DNA of 64,000 nt from Aeromonas allosaccharophila (GCF_000819685.1 NZ_CDBR01000013.1:62001-126000); one strand, 5' to 3'; positions 27,827-37,698 are shown, counted from the stretch's first letter. Translations and numbers: made by a program. The notes: generated by a model from the letters alone, not told the origin.

Positions 27827-29335
27827 ATGTCACAGAACAATCAGGATGTCCTGTTGAACGCCCGCGGGATCTGCAAGACCTTTCCCGGGGTGCGTGCCTT
27901 GCATCAGGTGGACTTTTCCCTGCGTCGGGGAGAGATCATGGCGCTGCTCGGCGAGAACGGTGCCGGCAAATCCACTCTGGTCAAGACCCTCACCGGCGTC
28001 TATCAGCCCGACGGGGGCCGTATCGAACTCGATGGCATCCCCATCTCCCCGACAGATACCGCCCATGCCCAGCGCCTGGGGATAGGCACCGTCTATCAGG
28101 AGGTCAACCTGCTGCCGAACATGTCGGTGGCCGACAACCTCTTCATCGGCCACGAACCCCGCCGCTTCGGCCTCATCGATCGAGCCGCCATGACCCGGCA
28201 GGCCCAGGCCATCATGGCAGGATACGGCTTCGAGATGGATGTCACCCTGCCCCTGGGTCACCATTCGGTCGCCATGCAGCAGATAGTGGCCATTGCCCGG
28301 GCCATCTCCCTGTCCGCCAGGATCCTGATCCTTGATGAACCGACCGCGAGTCTGGATGCCAGCGAGGTGCAGATGCTCTTCTCCCTGATGGGGAACCTGA
28401 GGGACCAGGGGGTGAGCCTGATCTTTATCACCCATTTTCTCGATCAGGTCTACGCCATCAGTGATCGCATCACAGTGCTGCGCAACGGCGAGCTGGTCGG
28501 AACTCGCGATACCGCCGCGCTACCGCAACTGGATCTGGTCAAGATGATGCTGGGGCGCGAGCTGGACGACAACGCCCTCAAGCGGGCGGGCAAGACGCTG
28601 CGCAGCAATCAGCCCATGGTGTCGTTCAGGGACTATGGCAAGCGCGGGGTCATAGCCCCGTTCAATCTCGACGTCATGCCAGGGGAGATAGTGGGTCTCG
28701 CCGGCCTGCTCGGGTCGGGTCGCACCGAAACCGCCGAGCTGATGTTCGGTATAGTGGCAAGGGATGGCGGCGAGTGTCGGGTGCGGGGCAAAACGGTGAC
28801 CATCCGCAGTGCGCGTCAGGCCGCCGCCCATGGCTTTGGCTTTTGCCCGGAGGACCGCAAGAACGCCGGCATCATCGCCTCGGCCTCGGTGCGCGAGAAC
28901 ATGGTACTTGCCCTGCAAGCCCAGCGGGGCTGGCTGCGCCCTCTGCCCCGCAAGGAGCAGGACGAGATCGCCGCTCGCCTTATCGAGCAGCTGGCCATCA
29001 AGACCCCGGGGCCGGAGCAGCCCATCCAGTTCCTGTCAGGGGGGAACCAGCAGAAGGTGTTGCTGGCCCGCTGGCTGCTGACCAAGCCGCAGTTCCTGAT
29101 CCTGGACGAGCCAACCCGGGGCATTGATGTGGGAGCACACGCCGAGATCATCCGGCTCATCGAATCACTCTGCGCCAACGGGCTGGCCCTGCTGGTCATC
29201 TCCTCGGAGCTCGAAGAGCTGGTGGGTTATGCCGATCGGGTGATCGTCCTGCGCGACAGAAAACAGGTGGCAGAACTTGCGACGGACGCCCTCAGCGTGC
29301 CTGCCATCATGAACGCCATTGCATGTGAGGCCTGA
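27827..29335 (+). CDS. ytfR: YtfR, ABC transporter ATP-binding protein (sugar importer)
   Basis: 502-residue double ATPase of the CUT2 type. First half: Walker A GENGAGKST, Walker B ILILDEPTAS; second half: the degenerate first motif GLLGSGRTE, signature LSGGNQQK and Walker B LILDEPTRG. The first half lacks a normal LSGGQ (HHSVAMQQ). Very similar to E. coli YtfR. ATG 27827 fits the E. coli start; an in-frame ATG 10 codons upstream lies within the intergenic hairpin. Confidence 0.94.
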   Translation: MSQNNQDVLLNARGICKTFPGVRALHQVDFSLRRGEIMALLGENGAGKSTLVKTLTGVYQPDGGRIELDGIPISPTDTAHAQRLGIGTVYQEVNLLPNMSVADNLFIGHEPRRFGLIDRAAMTRQAQAIMAGYGFEMDVTLPLGHHSVAMQQIVAIARAISLSARILILDEPTASLDASEVQMLFSLMGNLRDQGVSLIFITHFLDQVYAISDRITVLRNGELVGTRDTAALPQLDLVKMMLGRELDDNALKRAGKTLRSNQPMVSFRDYGKRGVIAPFNLDVMPGEIVGLAGLLGSGRTETAELMFGIVARDGGECRVRGKTVTIRSARQAAAHGFGFCPEDRKNAGIIASASVRENMVLALQAQRGWLRPLPRKEQDEIAARLIEQLAIKTPGPEQPIQFLSGGNQQKVLLARWLLTKPQFLILDEPTRGIDVGAHAEIIRLIESLCANGLALLVISSELEELVGYADRVIVLRDRKQVAELATDALSVPAIMNAIACEA

Positions 29336-29336
29336 T

Positions 29337-30359
29337 ATGACGTCATCCACTATTCCCCTTCCTGGCGGGCCAGCATGCCCCCGCAGAGCGCTGCCCACGG
29401 GCATGGCCCAATGCGGGGCCCTGCTCTGCGTGCTGCTCATCAACGCCCTGGTTGCCGATAACTTCTTCGCCATCCATATTCAGGATGGCCGGCTGTTTGG
29501 CAGCCTGATCGACATCCTCAACCGCTGCGCCCCTGTGGCCCTGCTCGCTCTCGGCATGACCCTGGTGATCGCCACCGGCGGTATCGACTTGTCGGTCGGC
29601 GCCGTGATGGCCATCAGCGGGGCCACCATGGCCAGTCTGGCCACTGGCGGTCACAGCCTGCCGGTCATTCTCGCCTCCGTCATCGGAGTGGGCTTGCTGT
29701 GCGGCCTCTGGAACGGCTTGCTGGTGGCGGTGTTCAAGATCCAGCCCATCGTCGCGACCCTGATCCTCATGGTGGCGGGCCGGGGCATCGCCCAGCTCAT
29801 CACCGAGGGACAGATCATCACCTTCAATAACGAGGCTCTGGCCTGGATTGGCAGCGGCTCCCTCTTCTATCTGCCCACCCCGGTCATCATCACCCTGGGG
29901 ATGGCGTTGCTGCTCTGGCTGCTGACCAAGCGCACCGCCCTCGGCCTATTCATCGAGGCGGTGGGGATCAACATCAGGGCCGCCAAGAACGCCGGGCTCA
30001 ACACCCCCATGGTGGTGATCGCCACCTACCTGCTGAGCGGTATGATGGCCGCCGTCGCCGGTATGATAGTCGCCGCCGACATCCGCGGGGCCGATGCCAA
30101 CAACGCTGGACTCTGGCTGGAGATGGACGCCATCCTGGCGGTGGTGATAGGGGGCACCTCCCTGATGGGCGGGCGCTTCAACCTCGCCCTCTCCCTGGTC
30201 GGCATCTTGATCATCCAGGGGGTGAACACAGGGATCCTGCTCTCCGGCTACCAGCCCCAATGGAACCAGATCGTCAAGGCCATGGTGGTGCTGGCGGTGC
30301 TGGTCATGCAGTCGCCAGCCCTCAACCACCTGTTCCAGCGAGGGAGTCGCCATGTTTAA
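29337..30359 (+). CDS. ytfT: YtfT, ABC transporter permease
   Basis: 340-residue inner-membrane permease of the CUT2 family; contains GGIDLSVGAVMAISG and the EAA-like region AVVIGGTSLMGGRF. GAGG lies 7 nt before the ATG, which starts 2 bases after the ytfR stop. It ends within the start of yjfF (8-base overlap). Confidence 0.94.
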   Translation: MTSSTIPLPGGPACPRRALPTGMAQCGALLCVLLINALVADNFFAIHIQDGRLFGSLIDILNRCAPVALLALGMTLVIATGGIDLSVGAVMAISGATMASLATGGHSLPVILASVIGVGLLCGLWNGLLVAVFKIQPIVATLILMVAGRGIAQLITEGQIITFNNEALAWIGSGSLFYLPTPVIITLGMALLLWLLTKRTALGLFIEAVGINIRAAKNAGLNTPMVVIATYLLSGMMAAVAGMIVAADIRGADANNAGLWLEMDAILAVVIGGTSLMGGRFNLALSLVGILIIQGVNTGILLSGYQPQWNQIVKAMVVLAVLVMQSPALNHLFQRGSRHV

Positions 30360-31362
30360 ACGCAACCTGCCCCTGACGGTGACCATCATGGTCTTCGTGC
30401 TGGGCTATCTGCTCTGCCTGGCCTCCTTCCCGGCCTTCATGTCCACCCGCATCATCTGCAACATACTGACGGACAACGCCTTCCTTGGCATAGTCGCGGT
30501 GGGCATGACCTTCGTCATCCTCTCGGGCGGCATAGATCTGTCGGTGGGGGCCGTCATCGCCTTCACCGGCGTGCTGCTGGCCAAGCTCATCGGGGAGCTG
30601 GGGGTCAGCCCCATGCTGGCCATCCCCCTGGTGCTGGTGCTGGGAGCAAGCTTTGGCGCCCTCATGGGCTGGCTCATCGACACCCTGAAGATCCCCGCCT
30701 TCATCATCACCCTGGCGGGTATGTTCTTCCTGCGGGGGGCCAGCTTCCTCATCTCGGAGCAATCCCTGCCCATCGATCACCCCACCTTCACCTACCTGTC
30801 GAGCCTGTCGTGGAAGGTGCCGGGGGGCGGGCGCCTCAGCCTGCTGGCCCTCATCATGCTGGCTGTGGTGGTGTTTGGCATCCTACTCGCCAACCGCACC
30901 CGCTTTGGCAACAACGTCTATGCCATTGGCGGCAACGCCACCTCGGCAGCCCTGATGGGGATCTCGGTGCGCTACACCACCATCCGCATCTACCTGCTCT
31001 CCACCACGTTGGCGACCCTGGCCGGCATCGTATTCGCGCTCTACACCTCGGCGGGCTACCCGCTTGCTGCCGTCGGGGTGGAACTCGATGCCATCGCCGC
31101 CGTGGTGATTGGCGGCACCCTGTTGAGCGGCGGGGTGGGCACCGTCTTCGGCTCCCTGTTCGGGGTGCTGATACAGGGGTTGATCCAGACCTACATCAAC
31201 TTCGACGGCACCCTCAGCTCCTGGTGGACCAAGATCATAATAGGTCTGCTGCTGTTTTGCTTCATCGGCCTGCAGCGCCTGCTGATCCTGGTCTCGGAGC
31301 ACCGCAAGGCCAACAAGCCTACTCCCTTCAAGCGCCAGGTTGCCGCCATCCCCCTTGAGTGA
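30352..31362 (+). CDS. yjfF: YjfF, ABC transporter permease
   Basis: 336-residue second permease of the importer, with GGIDLSVGAVIAFTG and AVVIGGTLLSGGVG. It overlaps ytfT by 8 bases. YtfQRT-YjfF of E. coli imports galactofuranose, so the whole operon can be read as a furanose-sugar importer. Confidence 0.93.
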   Translation: MFKRNLPLTVTIMVFVLGYLLCLASFPAFMSTRIICNILTDNAFLGIVAVGMTFVILSGGIDLSVGAVIAFTGVLLAKLIGELGVSPMLAIPLVLVLGASFGALMGWLIDTLKIPAFIITLAGMFFLRGASFLISEQSLPIDHPTFTYLSSLSWKVPGGGRLSLLALIMLAVVVFGILLANRTRFGNNVYAIGGNATSAALMGISVRYTTIRIYLLSTTLATLAGIVFALYTSAGYPLAAVGVELDAIAAVVIGGTLLSGGVGTVFGSLFGVLIQGLIQTYINFDGTLSSWWTKIIIGLLLFCFIGLQRLLILVSEHRKANKPTPFKRQVAAIPLE

Positions 31363-31367
31363 CACCC

Positions 31368-31398
31368 CCACCGGGCCCGCCATACGCGGGCCCGGTGG
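31368..31398 (+). terminator. Strong hairpin after yjfF
   Basis: Perfect 13-bp stem CCACCGGGCCCGC/GCGGGCCCGGTGG with loop CATAC. No T-run, so termination may be weak or the hairpin may stabilise the mRNA end. Confidence 0.65.
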
Positions 31399-31629
31399 CA
31401 TGCCAGCAAGGCGTATTGCGCCGACCTCACGCCACTTGATTCAGAACAACAGACCAAGACGTCGGGGTTTTACCCTGTCACATTCAAACAACGGATATGC
31501 AGACGATGGCCAGACGCCATGGTGTCATCGCAGACGAATGCTAAAAGAAGAAAAAAATAAGATCACAACAAGACTAAGAGGAAACGAAGAGCGCAAGAGG
31601 GACAATGCTGGGCAGATGGCAGTCAGACC
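31399..31629. other. Gene-free stretch before an insertion-sequence remnant
   Basis: No gene recognised. It is A-rich around 31540-31580 and lower in GC than the neighbours, as expected for debris near a decayed transposon. Confidence 0.4.
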
Positions 31630-31743
31630 CTAGTGCGGCACCGAAGTGGCTTCTATGCGTGGCTGAAACAGCCTAAATCGCCACGACAGAGAAGGACGAA
31701 CGACTGACCGGATTGGTCAAGCAATCCTGTGAATCCGGCGCCA
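31630..31743 (+). mobile_element. Remnant of an IS3-family transposase (orfB)
   Basis: Frame from about 31630 reads RHRSGFYAWLKQPKSPRQR, the typical N-terminal RSGFYAWL block of IS3-family OrfB. After about 31690 the similarity moves by one frame and goes on as KDERLTGLVKQSCESGA, then stops. So a fragment of roughly 110 bases with a frameshift remains; no ends or inverted repeats are left. Its place right after the ytf operon suggests a past insertion. Confidence 0.65.
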
Positions 31744-31984
31744 TCAATTTTGATAAACTACTGTGTCGGTAGCTTTTCATTTTCCCCGTAAGCCTTTTTC
31801 ATTTTCGGCGGCGGGCTACAGCATCAGCTGCTAGTTGCCGTGAGGTGGGCACCATGGCATGGACTATGATGGCCACCTTCGATGCCCATTTTTGCCGCCG
31901 TTCAACACATCAGAGCACCTTATCGCGGCAAGATGAGGTATCTTATGCCCCGATTTCATCCATTAAACGGATCCGAGACTCCAT
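31744..31984 (+). other. Upstream region of fabV
   Basis: Non-coding. It has the direct repeat TTTTCATTTTC (about 31776 and 31797) and likely holds the fabV promoter; no clear consensus was found. Confidence 0.4.
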
Positions 31985-33178
31985 ATGATCATCAAACCCA
32001 AGGTTCGCGGCTTTATCTGCACCACCACTCATCCGGTCGGTTGTGAAGCCAATGTTCGTCGCCAGATTGCTTATACCAAAGCCAAGGGCACCATCGAGAA
32101 TGGTCCCAAGAAGGTGCTGGTGATCGGCGCTTCCACCGGTTATGGCCTGGCCTCCCGGATTGCGGCTGCCTTCGGTAGCGGCGCCGCCACCCTCGGCGTC
32201 TTCTTTGAAAAAGCGGGCACCGAGTCCAAGACCGGTACCGCCGGCTGGTACAACTCTGCCGCCTTCGACAAGGCCGCCAAAGAGGCGGGCCTCTACGCCA
32301 AGAGCGTCAACGGCGATGCCTTCTCCAACGAGTGCCGTGCCAAGGTGATCGAGCTTATCAAGCAGGATCTGGGTCAAATCGATCTGGTGGTCTACTCCCT
32401 GGCCTCGCCGGTGCGCAAGATGCCGGACACCGGCGAAGTGGTGCGCTCTGCCCTCAAACCCATCGGTGAGGTCTACACCACCACCGCGATCGACACCAAC
32501 AAGGATCAGATCATCACCGCCACCGTCGAGCCGGCGAATGAGGAAGAGATCCAGAACACCATCACAGTGATGGGCGGTCAGGACTGGGAGCTGTGGATGG
32601 CGGCCCTGCGTGATGCAGGCGTGCTGGCCGACGGCGCCAAGTCCGTGGCTTACTCCTACATCGGTACCGATCTGACCTGGCCCATCTATTGGCACGGTAC
32701 TCTGGGCCGCGCCAAGGAAGATCTGGACCGCGCCGCTGCCGCCATCCGTGGCGACCTGGCTGCCAAGGGCGGCACCGCTCACGTGGCCGTGCTCAAATCC
32801 GTGGTGACCCAGGCCTCTTCCGCCATTCCGGTGATGCCGCTCTATATCTCCATGGCCTTCAAGATCATGAAGGAGAAGGGCATTCACGAGGGCTGCATGG
32901 AGCAGGTGGATCGCATGATGCGCACCCGTCTCTACGCGTCCGACATGGCGCTGGACGAGCAGGCCCGCATCCGCATGGATGACTGGGAACTGCGCGAAGA
33001 TGTGCAGCAGACCTGCCGCGACCTGTGGCCGTCCATCACCAGCGAGAACCTTTCCGAGTTGACTGACTACACCGGTTACAAGCAGGAGTTCCTGCGCCTG
33101 TTCGGTTTCGGTCTGGACGAGGTCGATTACGATGCGGATGTGAATCCGGACGTGAAATTCGACGTGGTCGAACTCTGA
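31985..33178 (+). CDS. fabV: FabV, enoyl-[acyl-carrier-protein] reductase (NADH)
   Basis: Last reductive step of the fatty-acid elongation cycle. The 397-residue protein starts [20 protein letters not shown], has [19 protein letters not shown] for NADH, and the [10 protein letters not shown] element, the Tyr-x8-Lys catalytic pair that sets FabV apart from FabI (Tyr-x6-Lys). FabV is resistant to triclosan in related genera. Monocistronic with strong terminator. Confidence 0.96.
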   Translation: MIIKPKVRGFICTTTHPVGCEANVRRQIAYTKAKGTIENGPKKVLVIGASTGYGLASRIAAAFGSGAATLGVFFEKAGTESKTGTAGWYNSAAFDKAAKEAGLYAKSVNGDAFSNECRAKVIELIKQDLGQIDLVVYSLASPVRKMPDTGEVVRSALKPIGEVYTTTAIDTNKDQIITATVEPANEEEIQNTITVMGGQDWELWMAALRDAGVLADGAKSVAYSYIGTDLTWPIYWHGTLGRAKEDLDRAAAAIRGDLAAKGGTAHVAVLKSVVTQASSAIPVMPLYISMAFKIMKEKGIHEGCMEQVDRMMRTRLYASDMALDEQARIRMDDWELREDVQQTCRDLWPSITSENLSELTDYTGYKQEFLRLFGFGLDEVDYDADVNPDVKFDVVEL

Positions 33179-33192
33179 GTCTGACTCAAGTG

Positions 33193-33223
33193 AAAACAGG
33201 GCCCCGCGGGGCCCTGTTTTTTT
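33193..33223 (+). terminator. fabV terminator
   Basis: Perfect palindrome CAGGGCCCCGCGGGGCCCTG (33197-33216) followed by seven T residues. Confidence 0.92.
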
Positions 33224-33339
33224 GGCAAACATTCCGCTAATTTGCGGAATTTTATTATCAGCGATCACCTTTTCCCATATCAAACCCGCTAGTCTTGCGC
33301 TGATCGGATCACAGACGGCATTGCCGAGGAACGGAAGCT

Positions 33340-34815
33340 ATGACCACTCCAAACGAGGCGCCCAAGAATCGCCAACTTCCCACTGTCTATACCCTGCTTT
33401 TTATCATCATCGCCCTGATGGCGGCCCTCACCTGGGTGCTGCCAGCGGGCAAATATGACTACGTCACCGCCAAGACCCAGCAGCCGGTGGCGGCAGCGGC
33501 CGTGGCCGATTACAGCGGCGACGAGCGGCTGTTGCCGGTGCCCGGCAGCTACACCGAGCTACCCGCCCACCCGCAAGGGGTGTTCGAAGTGCTCAAGGCC
33601 CCCATTCAGGGCTTTCACAAGGCGGCCGACGTGGCGCTGTTCGTGCTCATCATCGGCGGTTTTCTGGCGGTGACCATGCAAAGCGGTGCGCTCGATGCCG
33701 GGGTGGGGGCCATAGTGCGTGCCTTCGCAGGCCGTGAACGGCTGCTGATCCCGGTGCTGATCGCGCTCTTTGCCCTCGGCGGCTCTACGTTCGGCATGGC
33801 GGAGGAGACGGTGGCCTTCTGGGCACTGATCGTGCCGGTGATGATGGCGGCGGGCTTCGATCGCATGGTGGCGGCGGGGATCATCCTGCTCGGGTCCGGG
33901 GTCGGGGTACTTGCCTCCACCGTCAACCCGTTTGCCACCGGCATCGCCTCCGGTTTTGCCGGTATCCCCATCGGTGAGGGGATTGGCCTGCGGGTCATCC
34001 AGTGGCTGCTGCTGGTGATCTTTGCCTCCTGGTTCGTGATGCGTTATGCCAAGCAGGTACAGCAGGACAAGTCCCGCTCCGTGCTGGCCGACATCGCCTA
34101 TGACGACGAGTTCTCCCAGATGAAGAGCGGCAACCTCGCCTTCACCGGCAAGCAAAAGCTCACCATGCTGGTCTTCTTCGGCACCTTCCTGCTGATGATC
34201 TATGCGGTGGTGCCCTGGTCGGATTTGGGGATCGATCTGCTGCCCACCTTTGGCTGGTGGTTTGACGAGCTATCCACCCTGTTCTTCAGTGCCTCCATCC
34301 TGATTGCGCTGATCAACCGGATGCCCGAGTCCAACTATGTGGCGACCTTCCTCAACGGAGCGCGGGATCTGATCGGGGTGGCACTGGTGGTTGCGGTGGC
34401 GCGCGGTATCTATGTGGTGATGGAGCAGGGCGTCATCATCGACACCATTTTGCACTGGGCCGAAGGGCTGGTGACCGGACTCTCCTCGTCGGTCTTCATC
34501 CTGATGGCCTATCTGGTGCACATCATCCTGAGCTTCTTTATCCCCTCCACCTCGGGGCTGGCGACTGTCTCCATGCCGCTGATGGGGCCGTTGGCGGACT
34601 TCTCCGGCATCTCCCGGGATCTGGTGATCACCGCCTATCAGTCCGCCTCCGGCTGGATCAACCTGTTTGCCCCCACCGCCGCCCATCTGGTGGCCGGTCT
34701 GGCGCTCGCCAAGATCCCCTATGATCGCTTTGTGCGCTGGGTGCTGCCCTTTATCATCGGGGTGGCCCTCATCACCATGGCGGTTTTGGTGGCCGGTGCC
34801 ATGCTGCACGGCTGA
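33340..34815 (+). CDS. yfcC: YfcC-family permease (C4-dicarboxylate/basic amino-acid carrier type)
   Basis: Inner-membrane protein of 491 residues with about twelve helices. The family marks are LTWVLPAGKYDY after the first helix, GSTFGMAEETVAFWALIVP, NPFATGIASGFAGIP and FFIPSTSGLATVSMPLM-type segments. E. coli YfcC (506 aa) is the closest named relative; the family includes arginine/ornithine antiporter-like members, so substrate is uncertain. The ribosome-binding site GGAAG is near 33331. Confidence 0.85.
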   Translation: MTTPNEAPKNRQLPTVYTLLFIIIALMAALTWVLPAGKYDYVTAKTQQPVAAAAVADYSGDERLLPVPGSYTELPAHPQGVFEVLKAPIQGFHKAADVALFVLIIGGFLAVTMQSGALDAGVGAIVRAFAGRERLLIPVLIALFALGGSTFGMAEETVAFWALIVPVMMAAGFDRMVAAGIILLGSGVGVLASTVNPFATGIASGFAGIPIGEGIGLRVIQWLLLVIFASWFVMRYAKQVQQDKSRSVLADIAYDDEFSQMKSGNLAFTGKQKLTMLVFFGTFLLMIYAVVPWSDLGIDLLPTFGWWFDELSTLFFSASILIALINRMPESNYVATFLNGARDLIGVALVVAVARGIYVVMEQGVIIDTILHWAEGLVTGLSSSVFILMAYLVHIILSFFIPSTSGLATVSMPLMGPLADFSGISRDLVITAYQSASGWINLFAPTAAHLVAGLALAKIPYDRFVRWVLPFIIGVALITMAVLVAGAMLHG

Positions 34816-34842
34816 TGGTACGGACGAAAAACGACAGATAAC

Positions 34843-34868
34843 AAAAAGGCTCCGTAAGGAGCCTTTTT
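34843..34868. terminator. Bidirectional terminator
   Basis: AAAAAGGCTCC/GGAGCCTTTTT with loop GTAA, between the convergent permease and alaA genes. Confidence 0.9.
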
Positions 34869-34880
34869 CATGGGCTTTGT

Positions 34881-36095
34881 TTACTGCTTGTAGCCTTTGA
34901 GGAAGCGGGCGAGGCGGCCGATGGCATCCTCCAGCTCCTCTTCGCGGGGCAGGAACACCAGCCGGAAGTGATCCGGCGCCGGCCAGTTGAAGCCGGTGCC
35001 CTGCACCAGCAGCAGTTTCTCCTGCTGCAGCAGGTCGAACACCATCTTCTGGTCGTCGCGGATGTCATACACCTTGGGGTCGAGGCGCGGGAACATGTAG
35101 AGCGCCCCCCTGGGTTTGACGCAGGAGACCCCGGGGATCTCGTTGAGCAGCTCCCACGCCTTGTCCCGCTGCTTGCGCAGGCGACCGCCCGGCAGGATCA
35201 GCTCGTTGATGCTCTGATAGCCGCCAAGGGCGGTCTGGATGGCGTGCTGCATCGGCACGTTGGCACACAGCCGCATGGAGGCCAGCATCTCCAGCCCTTC
35301 AATGTAACCACGGGCACGGCCTTTGGGACCGGTGATGACCATCCAGCCCTGACGGAAGCCGCAGGCGCGGTAGGCCTTGGAGAGGCCGTTGAAGGTCACC
35401 ACCATCACATCGTCACACAGGGTGCAGACACTGGTGTGGGAGATGTCGTCGTAGAGGATCTTGTCGTAGATCTCGTCGGCGAAAATGATGAGGTTGTGCT
35501 GGCGGGCAATCTCGATCACCTCCAGCAGGAACTCGCTGCCGTAGACGGCGCCGGTCGGGTTGTTGGGGTTGATCAGCACCAGGCCGCGAGTGCGCGGGGT
35601 GATGCGGGCACGGATGTCATCGAGATCCGGATACCAGTCAGCCCCTTCGTCGCAGCGGTAGTGCACCGCATGGCCACCGGAGAGGGTGACGGCGGCGGTC
35701 CAGAGCGGGTAGTCGGGGGAGGGCACCAGCATCTCGTCGCCGTTGTTGAGCAGCGCCTGCATCGCCATCACGATCAGTTCGCTGGCGCCATTGCCGATGT
35801 AGATGTCGTCGATATCGACCTTGCGCATCCCTTTTTGCTGGTAGTACTGCATCACCGCTTTACGGGCAGAAAACAGCCCCTTGGAGTCGCAGTAGCCCTG
35901 GCTCAGCGGCATGTTGAGGATCACATCCTTGATGATCTCTTCCGGCGCATCGAAACCGAACGGGGCGGGGTTGCCGATGTTGAGCTTGAGAATGCGGTGA
36001 CCTTCGTCTTCGAGACGGCGGGCTTCTTTATGCACCGGGCCGCGGATGTCATAGCAGACATCGTCGAGCTTGTGCGACTTGTCGATAGTGAACAT
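34881..36095 (-). CDS. alaA: AlaA, glutamate-pyruvate aminotransferase
   Basis: PLP aminotransferase that makes alanine from pyruvate and glutamate. 404 residues (E. coli AlaA 405). Fold type I marks: NIGNPAPFGFDAPEEI at the N-terminus, NPNNPTGAVYG, DEIYDKILYD, and the PLP Lys in FNGLSKAYRACGFRQGW. GGAAGGA lies ahead of the ATG. Confidence 0.95.
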   Translation of the reverse strand: MFTIDKSHKLDDVCYDIRGPVHKEARRLEDEGHRILKLNIGNPAPFGFDAPEEIIKDVILNMPLSQGYCDSKGLFSARKAVMQYYQQKGMRKVDIDDIYIGNGASELIVMAMQALLNNGDEMLVPSPDYPLWTAAVTLSGGHAVHYRCDEGADWYPDLDDIRARITPRTRGLVLINPNNPTGAVYGSEFLLEVIEIARQHNLIIFADEIYDKILYDDISHTSVCTLCDDVMVVTFNGLSKAYRACGFRQGWMVITGPKGRARGYIEGLEMLASMRLCANVPMQHAIQTALGGYQSINELILPGGRLRKQRDKAWELLNEIPGVSCVKPRGALYMFPRLDPKVYDIRDDQKMVFDLLQQEKLLLVQGTGFNWPAPDHFRLVFLPREEELEDAIGRLARFLKGYKQ

Positions 36096-36476
36096 GGTGA
36101 CTGTGATTCCTTCCCCATGGGGACGCGTTGGCGAAAAAGGCGATTTTTAGTATCAAATTTCTTTTCCCCTATTCTTCACAGAATTGAATGCTAGAACAAT
36201 CCTCTTTTTAGAAGAATTCCCTGATTTTTAGCCCTAAAACAGGGTTGCTAGAACGTTAAATTTAGCATGATCGTTTGTGCTAACCGAGGTTCACCAGTGA
36301 AACATGGGGAACGAATTAACAAAGCTGCCTGACTGTGTTGCAATATCCGGATCCTGTGGCACGATTGGCTTGTGTAAAAAATCGTCTTCGTCCCCCTTTG
36401 CGATGAGTTGAATGGCACCAACGGTGTCATCGTTATGTGATCCGCTCATCGGTGTCTATTCCTGCGAGGTTTTCCC
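36096..36476. other. Intergenic region between alaA and the DUF1653 gene
   Basis: AT-rich, with the 9-bp direct repeat TGCTAGAAC at 36189-36197 and 36246-36254 (57 bp apart) and a TTTAGCA/TGCTAA-like inverted pair near 36260-36283. In E. coli alaA is Lrp-controlled; these repeats may be regulator sites, but no gene is seen here. Confidence 0.45.
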
Positions 36477-36689
36477 ATGCATGCACCCGTTCCCGGCCGC
36501 TATCGCCACTTCAAGGGGGGTTACTATCAAGTGCTCGCCCTGGCCCTGCACACTGAAACCCAGGAGCAGCTGGTGATCTATCAATCCGAACAGGATGGTC
36601 AGGTCTATGCCCGCCCTGTCGCCATGTTCATGGAGTGGATTGAGCATCAGGGGCAGGTTGTCAGCCGCTTTGCACCGGTAGGGAACTGA
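36477..36689 (+). CDS. DUF1653 domain protein, 70 aa
   Basis: Small soluble protein made of a single DUF1653 domain: PGRYRHFKGGYYQVLALALHT-type start, then ETQEQLVIYQ, and the conserved ending VYARPVAMFMEWIE with FAPV after it. GAGG lies 8 nt before the ATG. Function of the family is not established. Confidence 0.88.
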   Translation: MHAPVPGRYRHFKGGYYQVLALALHTETQEQLVIYQSEQDGQVYARPVAMFMEWIEHQGQVVSRFAPVGN

Positions 36690-36823
36690 CCACCTCTCCG
36701 TTTTGATCGTTCAACAGATGAGCAGTCGAGCGAAACGGTGTCACAAGTTGTCGCATGAAGCCCTTGTGCATAAGACGTGCGGTCAGTGGCATTAATGATA
36801 GATTTCTCATCTAATCAACGAAT

Positions 36824-36839
36824 TGTGATAAATGTCACA
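36824..36839. promoter_or_regulatory. CRP site upstream of aqpZ
   Basis: TGTGATAAATGTCACA is an exact TGTGA-N6-TCACA match, 120 bases before the aqpZ start, in an AT-rich gene-free stretch of about 270 bases. Confidence 0.75.
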
Positions 36840-36958
36840 TTCGATGAGCCTTGCCTGCCGGGTTCGCAATCTGGACACCCACTCCCATAATGCTGCGCTT
36901 GTTCAAGCATGGGCCCTTCCCGGGTCTGTTCGGTGTTATCTCAAATGGGAGAAATAAT

Positions 36959-37648
36959 GTGAAACCTGTTGCTGCCGAGTTTATGGGCACTTTCTGGCTG
37001 GTATTGGGCGGGTGCGGCAGTGCCGTGCTGGCTGCAGCCTTTCCTCACGTCGGGATTGGTCTGCTGGGGGTCTCGCTGGCTTTCGGTCTGACCGTGCTGA
37101 CCATGGCGTTTGCTATCGGCCATATCTCCGGTTGCCACCTCAATCCGGCCGTCACCGTTGGTCTGTGGGCGGGTGGTCGTTTTCCGGCATCCGGTGTACT
37201 GCCTTATATCGTGGCGCAAGTGCTGGGTGGCATTGCTGCAGCTGCCGTGCTTTATGTGATTGCCAGTGGTCAGGCCGGCTTTGATCTCTCTGCCGGTTTT
37301 GCCTCCAACGGCTACGGTGAGCACTCTCCGGGTGGTTACAGCCTGACTGCCGCACTGGTGTGCGAAATGGTGATGACCGGTTTCTTCCTGTTCGTCATCA
37401 TGGGCGCCACCGATAGCCGCGCGCCTGCCGGTTTTGCCCCGATCGCCATCGGCTTGTGCCTGACCCTGATCCACCTCGTCAGCATTCCGGTGACCAATAC
37501 CTCGGTCAACCCGGCCCGCAGTACCGGCGTTGCGCTGTTTGTCGGTGACTGGGCGGTCAGTCAGCTTTGGCTGTTCTGGGTTGCCCCGATTGTCGGTGCC
37601 ATTCTGGGTGCGCTGGCTTATCGCCTGGTGGCGACTGAGCAGAAGTAA
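36959..37648 (+). CDS. aqpZ: Aquaporin Z
   Basis: Water channel of the inner membrane, 229 residues, six helices and two half-helices with NPA motifs: [18 protein letters not shown] and [22 protein letters not shown] has Cys where E. coli AqpZ has Gly. [11 protein letters not shown] is also conserved. GTG 36959 with GGGAG ahead gives the E. coli start; the frame upstream is open but unlike the family. Confidence 0.93.
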   Translation: MKPVAAEFMGTFWLVLGGCGSAVLAAAFPHVGIGLLGVSLAFGLTVLTMAFAIGHISGCHLNPAVTVGLWAGGRFPASGVLPYIVAQVLGGIAAAAVLYVIASGQAGFDLSAGFASNGYGEHSPGGYSLTAALVCEMVMTGFFLFVIMGATDSRAPAGFAPIAIGLCLTLIHLVSIPVTNTSVNPARSTGVALFVGDWAVSQLWLFWVAPIVGAILGALAYRLVATEQK

Positions 37649-37675
37649 TCATTGGCGAAACAACGTGTGGTATCG

Positions 37676-37698
37676 ACACGCCTGCGGGCGTGTTTTTT
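37676..37698 (+). terminator. aqpZ terminator
   Basis: Stem ACACGCC/GGCGTGT with loop TGCG and a T-run. Confidence 0.85.
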
